Source of the DNA: Stomoxys calcitrans
Taxonomy: Eukaryota > Arthropoda > Insecta > Diptera > Muscidae
Direction: 5' to 3'
Length of the DNA stretch: 64,000 nt
NCBI RefSeq assembly: GCF_963082655.1
Contig: NC_081556.1
Span: forward strand, 1,178,001 to 1,242,000
Position 1 is the first letter of the stretch. Each line of letters starts with the position of its first letter. The translations under genes were made by a program, and so were the position numbers. Under the pieces are notes generated by a model. It made no database searches. It saw nothing but the letters and a program-made list of their open reading frames with translations, and was not told the DNA's origin. Of this stretch, positions 32,624 through 44,991 are shown in pieces.

Positions 32624-35362
32624 TTTTTTAAGCCATTAACGCCTGACCCTTGAGCATTTAGAGCATTTATACTTTTTTTTTTTTTTTTTTTTTTTGATTT
32701 AAAAAAATATATTTTTGAAAATTTATGAAAAAATGTTTCTTTTTCTTTAATAATCCACTATGTTTCTACAACAACAACAAAATAATATTTTATGACCCTT
32801 AAACGAAGAAAGGTGTATTTTAATGTCTTTTACATAAAATTGTACCTGCTGTCCAATGTCGTAGGCTTATCGCCTTAATATAGAAACCACCAAATGCAAC
32901 TAGACACTAAAAAGGTTTCCAGAAATCTTACTCCTATGAATTTTAAATAATTTTTTGTTTGTCTTTTTGGATAAAAAAATTGCAGACTTTCGACGAGCAA
33001 ATTTCTCCTTAAACATGACCTTATATGATAAGAAAAGTTTCATTTGTCTATTTTATACCAACCCAAATTTTATTAAGATACGTCTTTTCTAACCCGGGCT
33101 AGATTTTTTTACGACAACTCTATTTTTGGGTATTTTTCTTCCCTTTCGTCGTAAATGTGTTAACTCAGGCAATCGTTTAGTCATAAACAAAAAAAAATCC
33201 CTAAACTTATGGCCCACCCCTCGTAGCACTCAAGAAAAGAAACTTGTGATTATCTCTAACACAACATCCATTCATATATCCATCCATTGGTCCATCTATC
33301 CGTCGTTGTGTATTGAATTTTCCCCATCCCTGGCGATTTCCATTTTCTTTTCGTTATAATGTTGTTGTTGTTGTTGTCTTTTTTTGAAAATTCCATCGTT
33401 ATTTTGTTGCTTACAAACATTTTGGGAACGCGCATGTGACACATTCGCAGAAACAAACCGACAGACAGACAGACATACAAAAATATTCGCTTAGACAACC
33501 AGACGCACACGAAAACTGGCAAAGTGTTCGTTATACACACGGTATGTGAATGATAAACCCTGCCGCTCAAGTTTTTGCAAAAGGGTGGCCGTTGGAGTAG
33601 TGGGGAAAATCTACAGCCATCTGCAACAATCGATAAAACAAAAACAACAACAAGCAAGTGAACAGAGAAGAAAAAAACAAATGTAACCGTGTGAGCATAT
33701 AACTCTTGTATGAGCTCTTCGTAATACATAGAATTTCCATACGCGTAAATACGTCTGCCTTTTACCACCAAACACCCGTCATCTACCAACAAAAAACACC
33801 CAACCACCCATACCAACAAATACCTCCTCAGCCAGCCGATGAACATTTTGGAATACAAGAGCTTTTCTCTCCCAATGCTCCCCTTTTCGAATTTTCCTTG
33901 TAGTTCACTCATTTCGGGCTGCGATAATCGCCACATACATGCTGTCGTACATAAACAAAAACGCGCATTTATATATGACGACGAAGAAGACTTGCTCGCT
34001 CCCTCCCTGCTGCCATGTATCCACTAACACACCCACCCACCCAACCACCCATTTCTGTTTCCAGAGTGTGCAAAAGAGACAGTCATATTGGCTGATATGC
34101 TTTCGTGGAAATGTTTTTTCGCTGTCTGCTGCGTAAGTTTTCCCCACTTGTATTGGTGCTACACTCACCGTGGCTATTTTTTATTCGTCTCTGTGTGGCT
34201 GTGTGTGTTTGCATTTGAGTGGGAGTTTTTTCTCTCGCCGCTAACATGGAGGAGAACCAAAAAAAAAATTGGCGTTTCCCTGAAAATGCGCATTTTCCTT
34301 CATCTGTGGCGTTTTTCACTCAAATGTGTACATTTACCTCATACCCTTTCGCTGGCGCACTGTTCACCCCCTTCGCGATTCGTTTTTTAGCAATTTTCGC
34401 TCCCCATCTCCATGGGTGGTGGCGGTGGTGATGGTGGGTGTTGTCTGGGGCTGCGTCTTCGAAACGTGGCAGCGGCGGCTCTTCGTTCGTATCACTAATT
34501 TACGCGTATTTCGCTCAATGTGTGGAACGGTGTTGTCTCTCAATGGAGGTCCTTTTTGTCGTTGGTGTTGTTGTTGGTTGCTTTGTAATATTTTGGTTTA
34601 ATGAAAACTTTCACTTTTGGGTTTTCTTTTTGTTTTTGGTTTTGGCATTCATCAAGGAGCCCATTACTCAATTCTTAAAGATTGGTCGGTTGGTGCCCTA
34701 CACTTCTCGGCATCCTCACCCCTTTGGCTGATGTCTGCGATTTGTAGTGCCACCCCACCTACTCACTACCAACAGCCTGAGGCAATGGTCGGTTAGTTGC
34801 TGCTGTCGTTGTTGTTGTCATTCATTCCTTGCGTAATTATAATGAGTTTTCTTTGAACAATGCTCCAAGACTGACTGGCGTACAAACAGTTGGTGGTGAA
34901 TGGCCCAAAGTAAGGCAACTTGTATGGGCTTCGTTGGACAAAATATAAACAGGTCCATAATTTATAGACTCCACTTAGAGTTGGATCAGCTCGGAAATAG
35001 CGGCCTATTAGTTTTATCCCTACTTTATTTGAGAGGATATTGGTGTTGTTTCTTTTTAAGATGACCTAGGTTTCTAATACTTATTCAACTTTTATATCGG
35101 CTAAATTAATCCAAGACCGCAAAACGCTAGTTGGAGGCATTCAAAGAATAAATTCTATAGAACAACAAGGAAGATATTTAACCTAAACATTATCAAGTTG
35201 GGCCATTAGCATCGGTATAGCTAGGTTCGAATCTTTCCTTGAACATCAGAAAGTTCTTCAGCGATGTTAAAATCAAGGACTTGTTTTATTGTTTTTGTGC
35301 TGCACAGTGGTTTAGTATCCTAATATATCAGACTTGGATGAAAGTCTGAGAGTAAGAAAGAA
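32624..35362. other. Single-copy stretch; longest uninterrupted open frame, no gene supported
   Basis: It holds a T run of about 24 (from 32670), (TTG)n at 33360, and C/T-rich DNA from 33100 to 34740. The longest stop-free ATG frame of the window lies here on the minus strand (33936-33256, 226 codons). It is hydrophobic in the middle, with Asn and Lys runs from the (TTG)n tract, and matches no family that I know. Other frames of 60-100 codons overlap it on both strands, which argues for a low stop density rather than coding. Confidence 0.45.
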
Positions 35363-36640
35363 CAAGTAAGAGCGTGCTAAGATCGGCCGGGCCGAATCTT
35401 ATATACCCTCCACCATGGATCGCATTTGTCGAGTTCTTTACGCGGCAAGCAAATTTCTTATTAGGCAAGCAAAAAAATAATGGATAAAAATTGTTATGCT
35501 TTTGGAGCTATATCAAGTTATAGTCCGATTCGGACCTAGATGAGTTGAATGGTCTTCATGGTAGAAGCATTGTGCAATACTTCAGTCCATTCGGATATTA
35601 ATTCCGGCTTGTGGGGGCTCAAGAAGAATAATCGGGAGATCGGTTTTTATGAAAGCTGTATCAGGCTATAAATCGATTCAGACCATATTGGACACATATG
35701 TAGAAGGTCATGGGAGAAGCTGTTGTACAAAATTTCAGTCAAATCCTATTAGAATTGCGACCTCTTGAGGCTTAAGAAGTCAATATCCTATATCGGATTA
35801 TGAACCGATTTGAACCATATATAGCGCAGTTTTTGGAAGTCATAACAATACACTTCGTGCAAAATTTTAGCCAAATCAGATTAGAATTTCGGGCTCCAGT
35901 GGCTCAAGAAGTCAAGATTCAAGATCGGTTTGTACGGCAGCCATATCAATTTATGGACAGAATCGAACCATACATAACACTGTTGTTGGATGTCATAATA
36001 AAACACTTCGTGAAAAGTTTCAGCCAAATCGGATGAGAATTTCGGGCTCCAGTGGCTCAAGAAGTCAAGATGCAAGATCGGTTTGTATGGCAGCTATATC
36101 AGGTTATACACCGATTTCAACCATACTCAGGAAAAATGTTCTAAGTCATATAGAAACACGTCATACAACATTTCAGCGAAATCGGCTCGGAATTGCGCCC
36201 TCTAGAGGCTCAAGAAATCAAGACCCCAGATCGGTTTATATGACAGCTATATAAGGTTACAGATCAATTTTAACCATACTTATTTAATTTTAACCTACAC
36301 CTCACACAAAATTTCAGCCAAATCGAATAAGAGTTACGTCCTCTAGTGGCTCAAGAAATTAAGATCCAAGATCGGTTTATATGGCAGCTATATAAAAAAA
36401 ATGGACCGATATGGGCCATTTACAACCCGAACCGACCTACACTAATAAGAAGTATTTTTGCAAAGTTACAAACGGCTAGCTTTACTCCTTCGAAAGTTAG
36501 CGTGCTTTCGACAGACAGACGGACCGACGGGCATGGCCAGTTCAACTTAAAATGTCATGACGACCAAGAATGCGGTCTTAGAGGAATACTTCGTGAAGTT
36601 ACAAACAGATTGATGAAATTAGTATACCCCCATCCAGATT
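35363..36640 (-). repeat. Family A repeat, reverse, near full-length
   Basis: It begins 'caagtaagagcgtgctaaga', 'tcggccgggccgaatcttat' and 'atcgcatttgtcgagttctt', carries about six units, and then 'gaaagttagcgtgctttcga', a GACGGACCGACGG tract, 'acttcgtgaagttacaaaca' and 'gtatacccccatcca'. Plus-strand frames inside (up to 168 codons, 36346-36852) are repeat products. Confidence 0.85.
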
Positions 36641-37589
36641 ATCCCCATCCAAATTATTTTTTTGGTGTAAAACCTTTTTACTTAAAGTTGGTACAGGCTC
36701 ACAGTGCCGTATTTATCAAGCCAAACTCGTGCAACATATTCATTAAAATACACTTCCAAGAAAATTCTTTCTTTAATTTTGTCAGACTTCTGTTTTTTTT
36801 TTGTTTTGGCCAGAGAAGACAAAAATTCCACCATACTATCGAAAAACAATGAACAAATTCATTTGGGTTTCTATTGGGGATTTTTTTCTCCAAGAAATAT
36901 GAAAATGTTTCAGCATCTCCTTCAAACTTCAATGGCCAAATGTGTATGTCCCCAGCAAACACATACAAACCTCTTACGCACATCTACATACATTTAGATG
37001 TTAGGTGTTTGTAAGCAACTGGAAGCACAGCTATGTGAACTTGGTTATGTTTGAAGCTGAGACCCTGGACTTCGTTTTGCCACTGGTAATCATGGATATC
37101 CTGGCAAAAGTAATTCTGTATCCTAGTGAGTGGGTGGGGTTACTCCCGGTGTCCTGTCACTTGTGTGATTTTTTATTGTTGTCCATGTCGGTCTGTCCTT
37201 CGTTTCGTTGTCTTAAAGATGAAATTTGAGCTATGAACTGCTATGAGCAAACTGTGAGCAGCAATAAAAGCAATGCCAACAGCAGCAGTTCTAAGCAAAT
37301 GTTGTTGGCTGATGGTGGGGCTCTGTTTGCATTTCTTATGAAATCCAAATAATGAATAAATACCATTCCAAGCTGAAGGGGTGTTCTCAGCCTTCTTCGG
37401 CTGAGTTTTGCTGCTTTTCAATATACTTTCTTATGGATTTTTTCCTATGACCGAAAGATTGTCTTTAGCTGTGAGATTCTTTGATCTTTCACATGTGAAG
37501 AAGGGTTGCTATGCTTACTGCATTGGTTTCTTTTAACAGAATATTTAACTGATTTTTCCATAAAAAAAAAAAAACAAAAATATTTTTTA
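36641..37589. other. Single-copy stretch, no supported gene
   Basis: Frames of 74-97 codons overlap on both strands at 36699-37421. No recognisable protein or repeat. A run of about 13 A lies near 37562. Confidence 0.45.
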
Positions 37590-37680
37590 ACCACATATCA
37601 AGAGAGCAGTAGAATTTTGTAAAATCCAGCCGAGCCGAATCTTAAATACCCTCCATGAGGGATAACCTTAGTCAAGATTT
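37590..37680 (-). repeat. Family A terminal fragment
   Basis: 'aaaatccagccgagccgaat', 'cttaaataccctccatgagg' match the GGCC-palindrome end of family A. The rest of the element is missing. Confidence 0.65.
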
Positions 37681-38890
37681 TTTGAAGATTTTTGGACAGC
37701 AACTGAGGAGTACATATGAAGGTTCGCATGAAAAATTGTTATATAGTCGCCTAAGAAAACGTAAGTGATCAAAGAGTCTCATCGGAGAATCAGGCTTAAA
37801 TATTAATTAGGAGCGCAAGCGGATTTTTTAACACCAGCAGCGGAACGGTTTTCAATCTTAAACCTGCACTAGCCGGCATTTATGTGGTCTGCATTGATAA
37901 ACGTACAATCTGACAGGGATATTAGACGTTGGATGCAGAAAAAAACGATATTCTGAACTTAACTGAAACAATTGTGATAAAATATCGTCCATTTTATGGA
38001 AAATGCTTCAAAATTCATAGTTGGCTACGAGGCATGAGGCACGCAACTAGTGTTAATATCAGAAATGCCGTAGTGGTACTGAAGCATTAAATCTTAGCTG
38101 TCAGTACACATAAAAAAAGTTTAAAACTCAACATTAAATAAATTTGAGAAAAATTATATTTAATTTAACGCCTACGGATTGCTCATTCAATACGTTTCAA
38201 AAAATTTCTGGAAATCAAAGAATTTGTTTTTACTTGGCTTTTGTTAAATATATACTTATCACGAGTAATATATGGACTTCAAACGTAGAAATATCAATAA
38301 ATGAAAACCTAGCGATTTTAATAACTTTTTATGAGAATCTCAATACCAGAAATTGGCCGTTAAAGTATAAAAATGCAAAATCATTGAAAAACTCGCAATA
38401 TCCAAGGGTGATCCAAATTGAAAATTAATAGCATTTTCCTGTAAGGCAAAAATTAGGCCCACTTATTATATTTAAGATGAATAAATCAATAATCTTTCAT
38501 TTGTAAAGTGGATGTTCTATATAATCATCCATACCGCTATTGTTTGAATCAGACACATTTGTCCCATTTCTATATTTACCAACAACACAAAAGGGTCAAG
38601 GATGATCATGTTATTACATATATTTGGCATATTCTATTCTCTGGAAGAAGCGTGTGCTTCTAATTTATGATAGAAATATCTCGAATTCGATATACGCCAC
38701 AGTAAATTGTTTTTTAAATGTTCCTTAGGGAAGGTAAAACTAAAAAATATTTTAGACCTAATAATCCTATAGTCTTCAGCCTCAATTTTAGTTTCACATT
38801 TACTAACATTTAGTATAGTTATCTTTACTGCAAACGCAAAAAAAACATGTAAATACCAATTAAAGAAAAAAAAAAACGTAAAATTATTAG
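37681..38890. other. AT-rich single-copy stretch
   Basis: No gene recognised. A 94-codon frame (38144-38428) is Asn/Lys/Ile-rich as expected from AT-rich DNA. Oligo-A tracts near 38835 and 38866. Confidence 0.45.
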
Positions 38891-39320
38891 TTGAACTAAA
38901 AATTTAAATTTCCACAAATATTTCTTACTATAATAATTTCTAGAAAATCTGTCATCAACGATAGTATGATTTTACTCAAGATAAGGAATTTCTTGCTGAA
39001 AAAAAAACTTTTTGAAATAAAATTTTTTTGCTGCTCAGGTGTTGACTCATTAACGCCTGACACCCGATTTGGTTTGGTTCAAGTTATAGTCTGCCATTCA
39101 GACTCACTTAGAGATTTTTCGCCCATTGTAATATCACAAGAAAGTTTTAGTTACATTGAACTAAAAATTTAAATTTCCTTCAATAGTTCTTGCAATTATA
39201 ATTACTAGAAAATCTGTCGTCAACAATGATATGGTTTTACTCAAGTTAAGTAAAATGCTTACTTATTTTCAAAAAGAAAAACTTTTTGAAGCAAATTTGC
39301 TTACTGCTCAGGAACAAAGG
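38891..39320 (+). repeat. Direct duplication of about 160 bp around a SINE1 relic
   Basis: 'ttgaactaaaaatttaaatt' at 38891 recurs at 39156. Both copies continue with 'ctagaaaatctgtc.tcaac', 'ttttactcaag' and an 'aaactttttgaa' to 'tgctcagg' end (offset 265 bp). The intervening 39058-39140 is a SINE1-like remnant on the minus strand ('cagactcacttagagatttt', 'gcccattgtaatatcaca'). Confidence 0.7.
39058..39140 (-). repeat. SINE1 relic between duplicated arms
   Basis: It matches the complement of the SINE1 body (cagactcactta, gcccattgt.atatcaca) but has lost both Pol III boxes. Confidence 0.5.
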
Positions 39321-40044
39321 GCTTTACTTACGTAAACTAGTTTTTTCTTGTACCAATTGTTTAGCCTTAAAGAAAATTAAACTAAACCTGAGTAAAAATC
39401 ATGAATTTATGATTAATAATTAACTCACAATTACGATAGGCATTTTTCTAAGTTGGCCAAACCGTAGACAATGAAAAGAAATTGGGAGATAGAATATAAT
39501 AGAAGAAGAAAAAGGCGAAATCATGTGGGTGTGCAGACATACAGATAATAATATCACTTCAGGCTTTGATCCAAGCGCATCCTCTTTTGGAATGAAAATA
39601 ATGCAGCAGGAGCCCTTGGGCTAAAATCTGAGATATTTTACGCACCATACCAATAGGGAGAATGCATCAACTTGTTTTTAAATCCATATAGAGGGTTGCA
39701 AAACAAAGGATTCGAAACCCAGCATACTATGCCTAAGAAAAAAGGCAAGGCAGTAAGTACCCAATAAATTCACTTTCTAATAACATGCAGGACGCTATCA
39801 AGCGTATTGTCTAAGAGAATGGGATTTAAACCTTGTAACGACTAGATAAACTCATTAGAGACTTGTCATTCGCACTCCCCAGACCATACAAAGACATCTT
39901 CTATCTATTAATCGAACAAAGAACATCTTTAGCATCTAATCGGAAGGGAAACCTATTCTATGATTTTTTTTAACATCCAGCTCAAGAAGGTTCTGCGCCA
40001 TGCAGATATGAACCTTAGATTAGACATAGTGGGAGGTTTAAAAG
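39321..40044. other. AT-rich single-copy stretch
   Basis: No gene, repeat family or RNA recognised. Confidence 0.45.
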
Positions 40045-41345
40045 TATTAAAATGAGCTAAGTTCGACCGGGCCGAATCTTGGGAACCCACCACCATATAT
40101 TCAACCAAATATTTCCATAAATGAACTCTGTTGAAGATATATGTGTATTTTATGTACCCAATTTCTGAAAATCAGGAGTTTCTAGAAGCTGTAGAAGACT
40201 AATTAAGAGATCGGATTATATGGGAGCTATTTTAGGTTATAGACCGTTGTGAACAGTACTTGGCACAGTTGTTGGAAGTCATAACAAACACGCCGTTCAA
40301 AATTTCAGCACAATCGGATAACAATTGCGCTTCCCATGGGATTAAGATGTCAAATCGGGAGATCGGTTTATATGGGAGCTATATTAGGTTATCGACAGAT
40401 GTGGACCGTACTTAGCACAGTTATGGGAAGTCATAACAAAACACTCCATGCTAAATTTCAGCAAAATCCGATAACAATTGCGGCTTCTAAGCGGCAAAGA
40501 AGTCAAATCGGGAGATCGGTTTTTATGGGAGCTATATTAGATTATTGGTCGATTTAGTTAGCACTTGATACAGTTCTTGAAAGTCATAAGAAAACACTTC
40601 GTGCAAAATATCAGCCAAAGCGCACAAAAACTGCGGCTTCCAGGGGCTCAAGATGTAAAATCCGGAGATAAGTTTATGTGGCAATCTCCAACTACCTACA
40701 TCTAGAGCTGGCAAAATATCGATTTCACTATCGATGCTATCGATAATTATTTTTTTTTTTTTGCTGAATATCGATTGTTATTTTTCCGATGGATACTAAC
40801 GCAAAAGTTAAATTTAGCAATCCGACACTGAATGTGTCCTTAAGCTACATTGCGTCTATTCAGAGCGCAATTTTCATCCGATTAGACTAACATTTTGTAC
40901 AATAATTTCACTCATGGCTTCCAACTGACTAAATTAACTTTGGTTTTATTTGGTCTGTGCATTGATAATGCTTCTATGTGAATCCATCTCCTAGTTTCTA
41001 CTTTTCTTTTTCGTTTGAAATATATGTGATGAGAAATTAACGATAGTATCGATACTATCGGTATTTTTTATTAAAACTATCAAAAATATCAAATGTTGCG
41101 ATTATCGATAGTTCGCCAACTCTACCTGCATCAATAAGAAGCATCTGAATAAAATGTCAAGTGGATATTCATTCGACGGCTATGGTGATTTCGGCAGGCG
41201 GACAGATGGACGGATATGGCTTGATCGACTTAGAAAGTCAAGACAAGAAGATGATATGATATATTGTACAATATTTACTTTATGGGGTCGGTGATCAATA
41301 TATTGAGGGGTTACGAACGGAATGACTAGACTAGTTCCTCCCCCT
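40045..41345 (-). repeat. Family A repeat, reverse, split by a hAT-like MITE
   Basis: It begins 'aatgagctaagttcgaccgg', 'gccgaatcttgggaacccac', with four units ('tatgggagctatattaggtt') to 40702. It resumes at 41125 with 'aataagaagcatctgaataa' and ends 'atttactttatggggtcggt', 'gggttacgaacggaatgact'. Confidence 0.85.
40703..41124. mobile_element. hAT-like MITE, 422 bp, 8-bp TSD
   Basis: The left end TAGAGCTGGCAAAATATCGA and the complement of the right end TAGAGTTGGCGAACTATCGA form about 20-bp imperfect TIRs. The flanks CCTACATC (40695-40702) and CCTGCATC (41125-41132) match at 7 of 8, and removing the element restores the family A sequence 'acctacatcaataagaagca'. The 8-bp TSD and TIR form fit the hAT superfamily. 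The interior has palindromic ATCGATA motifs and no frame. A second copy lies at 48139-48455. Confidence 0.85.
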
Positions 41346-41680
41346 CCTATGGTGTTGGGGACAATAACGTTTTTTCCAGTAGCTTATCAGAAAGACACCT
41401 ATTATATGATTTTGTTTACATCCTGCCGGAGAAAACTCTTCTCCATGCAGATATGAACTTTATACTAAACACAGTGAAACATTTTTTTAAAAGAGGTGTA
41501 AATTGTCTACTTTTCTTCTTTGTCATCCCATTGGCACGCCAGGAAAAATTTACCTTAGTCCCAAAAAAAACTTCAATGCCTCTGTTAAAGTCACGCTATC
41601 ACGCTATAAGAAATTTATCTCCTCGGTAGTTTAATAGCAAAATTAACAAAATTAACATTTAAGGACCTCTAAGATTTCTT
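41346..41680. other. Unassigned stretch between repeat fragments
   Basis: Single-copy AT-rich DNA. No gene seen. 'gcccagctcaagaaggttct'-like text at 39980 and 'tcctgccggagaaaactctt' at 41420 suggests an older duplication that I did not resolve. Confidence 0.35.
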
Positions 41681-41905
41681 GATGGAGGTCAGTTGAGGTT
41701 CCAAAAAGTCCAAATCGATATTTATTTATTGTAAATCGATATATACTGTAACCGATCTTCCGCTTTGAGTTTTTAAGCAACTGAAGGATCAAGAAGATAT
41801 ATACTTTATAGGGTCCTAGACTAACAAAATATGTCGAGATTTCACAAACTGAATGATGAAAATAAAATAAACTAAAATACCTCCTATTTTATGGTGAAGG
41901 GTATA
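41681..41905 (-). repeat. Family A terminal fragment
   Basis: 'aaccgatcttccgctttgag', 'agatatatactttatagggt', 'aaatatgtcgagatttcaca' and 'tatggtgaagggtatac' correspond to the TATACCC end of family A, including a TATGGTGaaGGGTATA terminus. Confidence 0.7.
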
Positions 41906-42576
41906 CAATTTAATCAGAACGAAAATGAGTACTGACAAAAAAAAAATTTAAAAAAAAAAATCGTCCGTTTCCAAAATGAAAAAAAAAATCCTCTATCACT
42001 TTGGTATTATGACAAAAGCATTCCTTAAAAATAGAATAATAAATCATTTATTTAAATTTCATAAATAAAACTTTTCTGGCAAAATAATTCTTTATACAGC
42101 AGCAGTTCTTTTTTATCCACCTCCTCTTGCAGTATTACCGTCGGCATTTAAACCGAATAATTATTCTTACAAAAACAAATTAAATAGTCTCTGCATTTGA
42201 AATGGACATTTCACGAAGTATATGAAAGTATCTGTATTCGTATATCATTTGGATTTCGAATGAAATAGGAAAAAATCGGTTACACTATACTCGGCCGTTA
42301 CTGGTTATACTCCCACATTTTCACATATGGCATGTGAGTGGGGGTGGTGGGGGACGATGTTCACATTCACATATACGAGCATATCCTTAGATTTATCAGA
42401 TTGAAAACAAAATGTTTAGCACTGGGAAAAGCTAAAAGGCGACAGCAACAGAAAAAAACGACGTCATATCGTCTAAACAACGCGCACAATCCGATATGGA
42501 AAAAAGACACACGTTTGTTTTTTTTTTTTTATTTGCTTCTTCTTCTTCTTTTTACAGGATTCTAATTCTCATGCTC
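41906..42576. other. AT-rich single-copy stretch
   Basis: Oligo-A tracts (41940-41990) and an oligo-T tract (near 42520). No gene supported. Confidence 0.45.
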
Positions 42577-42681
42577 GTATACACACATACACAACACAAA
42601 CGTACACATACACATACGCATACACATATCCCTTCACATACACACACACACACACACTCACTCACTCAGTCATTCACTCAC
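42577..42681 (+). repeat. CA-rich microsatellite block
   Basis: ACACAT/ACATAC variants pass into (CA)n near 42638 and (CACT)n near 42656. Simple repeat. Confidence 0.9.
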
Positions 42682-44948
42682 AAATATGGATATGTATGTA
42701 TCTACTCGTACATTGACGTCTTTGCATGGGAAAATAAACCAATCGCATAAAGTATACCCTCCATAGGGACACTCCTCATACGAGATTGCCAGCACCACGG
42801 CATAAACCCGTGCGAGCAGTAAAACACAACACACGATGCCACGACACCCAAAGCGTACCCAGAGTACACGCGAAAAAGGATAACGTCTCCTTAAATGTTA
42901 CAATTGATGCAATGCGATTCGATGCGATGCGATGCAATGCGATACGATACGTACGAACGATTTGTGTTTTTGATTTATGATCGATTTCATCGATGCCATT
43001 ATTTTGCGACTCGCTGTGCAGCAAAGCAGCTCGGGTTGGAATTTATCCGCATTGTAATGATTGCCATCTGTTGTGTCCACTTAGTTAAAACTGAAGTGAA
43101 AAGTTCTGACCACTCGCCACGCTTTTTTGCCACTCTGTTGCTTGGATTTGTTCTTATACTTCGTATTTTTTCAGTTGCGTTGTGTTTTTTGCGCTTCCTT
43201 CATTATTAACTGTGGGCAAGTGTGTCTGTGTGCCTGGGAGAAAGCAGGCTCCTTGCGCCCAACAGCTTTGCGTCCTCTTTGCTGCGTTGTAGTTGTAGCC
43301 GTAGAGTCATCAAACACTTGGTTTGGTCACATTGTTTGAAATTCAGAGCACATAGCCCACGCCGTACGACCCCACAAAGCCATCGAGTGACTGACTGTCC
43401 TTTTGCACCGGACAAACAATCGCACCAAGCGACCGTTGGTTGGGGCTATTGTTGGGATAGTTGCTAATTTTCCTTTAAAAAATTATGTGGGCTATCTCTT
43501 TAAAGAGCATCATGCCACGTTAGGGATATTCATTTTTGGGACTTCGAGTGTATTCGAGTGTATTTCATGTGTGCTGAATGCATTTCGGTTCAATAAAACT
43601 CACCCTCTCAACCCTTTCGTTGTCTTGGTCAACGGTTGCATATCCTTTATCCTTTGGGTGGATGTGCCTTCGTTTTTTTAACTTCGCCAACTAGAAACTA
43701 CTGCAAGAAAAAACTACGAAGATTTTCCTTGAGGTAAAAGGGGGAAAGACATGCGCATTTCTAAGCACTAAACCAAGGAAAAACAAATTCTCTAGACAGC
43801 AGCCCACAAAAAAAACTCTCACGGAGTAAAAACCAGAAAAGAAACAAAAAAAAAAGAAAATGCTTGTTGCATGAACTGAATTTTATGTGCCATATGACCT
43901 TTAGCAGCAGGCCACATAAAAAACAAAAACAAGAACAAAACAAAAAAGGATTAAGAATACAGACGTAGGTTCATATGGGTACGCAGCGATTGGAAAACGA
44001 AATGTGAATACCACACTGCAAAAACAACTGCTGCCTTAATTATGTTCGTTAGTGTGAGTGAAGTAAAAAAAATTAATTTGCATAATATTTCAATTTTTAT
44101 TTTGTATTTTTTTCCACCTCTGCTCTACCCTCAGATACACAGTCACAATTTTTTTTTTGCTTTTTTTTTTTCTGGTATGAAGAAAATTTGCATAATTTTC
44201 GAATAAGGAACTGCATGTGTCGTTGCATTTTGCGTCAAAGGATGACGTGACATGCTGCGCACACAGCTCATTGATCACCATACGGAACCACCACCATCAC
44301 TACCAACACCACCACCACCACCACCGGGAGAATGAGATAAAATCGGTACCAAGGTGTAAAATCTCATGCGTGCAAATCACTTCATATCTCTCGAGCATTG
44401 GTGGGTATGATGAGATGATAGAAAGCGTCAAAGCTGTTTTCGAACATTCATTTCTATGGAAATTTGCATATGAAAAGCAAAAAAGCGACACATGCGCATT
44501 TTTAGCTTATATTTATGTATATGTGTATGAGAAATTTGCATAATCGCCATCCCCTCATTAATTTTCCTTTGAGCTGATTTTTTGTTTTGTCTTCTGAGAA
44601 AGGATGCTGCTCATGCGTATTAGATTTATAGAAAACCACGTGTGTTGAATTTTTTGCATATCATGAGTATTGAGAGGGAAAGATTTAGAATGGTAATGAG
44701 GGAAAAAATTTACAGAACTTTTTTTTAAATTTTAGAAATGTGTAAGAATGGCCCATAGTCTGACAAGGTCACCTACCATCTTATCCTTTGTATGAAATCT
44801 ACAAAACTCTTAAGGAACCTGGCGATATACTTCTAGAGTAGGACTACTTACCATATGTCTTCAAAAACTGAAAAGAGAAGAAAAAATTCCGATTAATTTT
44901 TCAATAAAATACTTCAATATATTTTTTATTGAAAAAATGTTTGTTCTA
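42682..44948. other. Single-copy stretch, no supported gene
   Basis: It contains a GATGC/GATAC microsatellite (42905-42955), CCACCA runs near 44289-44325 and T runs near 44140-44172. The C+G level is higher from 43000 to 43680 than around it. Overlapping frames of 60-108 codons on both strands match nothing. Confidence 0.45.
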
Positions 44949-44991
44949 TAGGGTTCACCAATGAATCACCCGGTATTACGGTAGCTGTCAT

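Noticed and set aside
33360..33378. (TTG)n near 33360 as the tail of a CAA-type retroposon on the minus strand
   Set aside because: No body matching SINE3 or the other CAA-tailed elements is next to it and no TSD was found. Treated as a simple repeat.
36346..36852. 168-codon frame at the end of a family A copy
   Set aside because: Its first half translates the repeat unit and the GACGGACC tract. The same peptide pieces occur in many family A copies in shifting frames.
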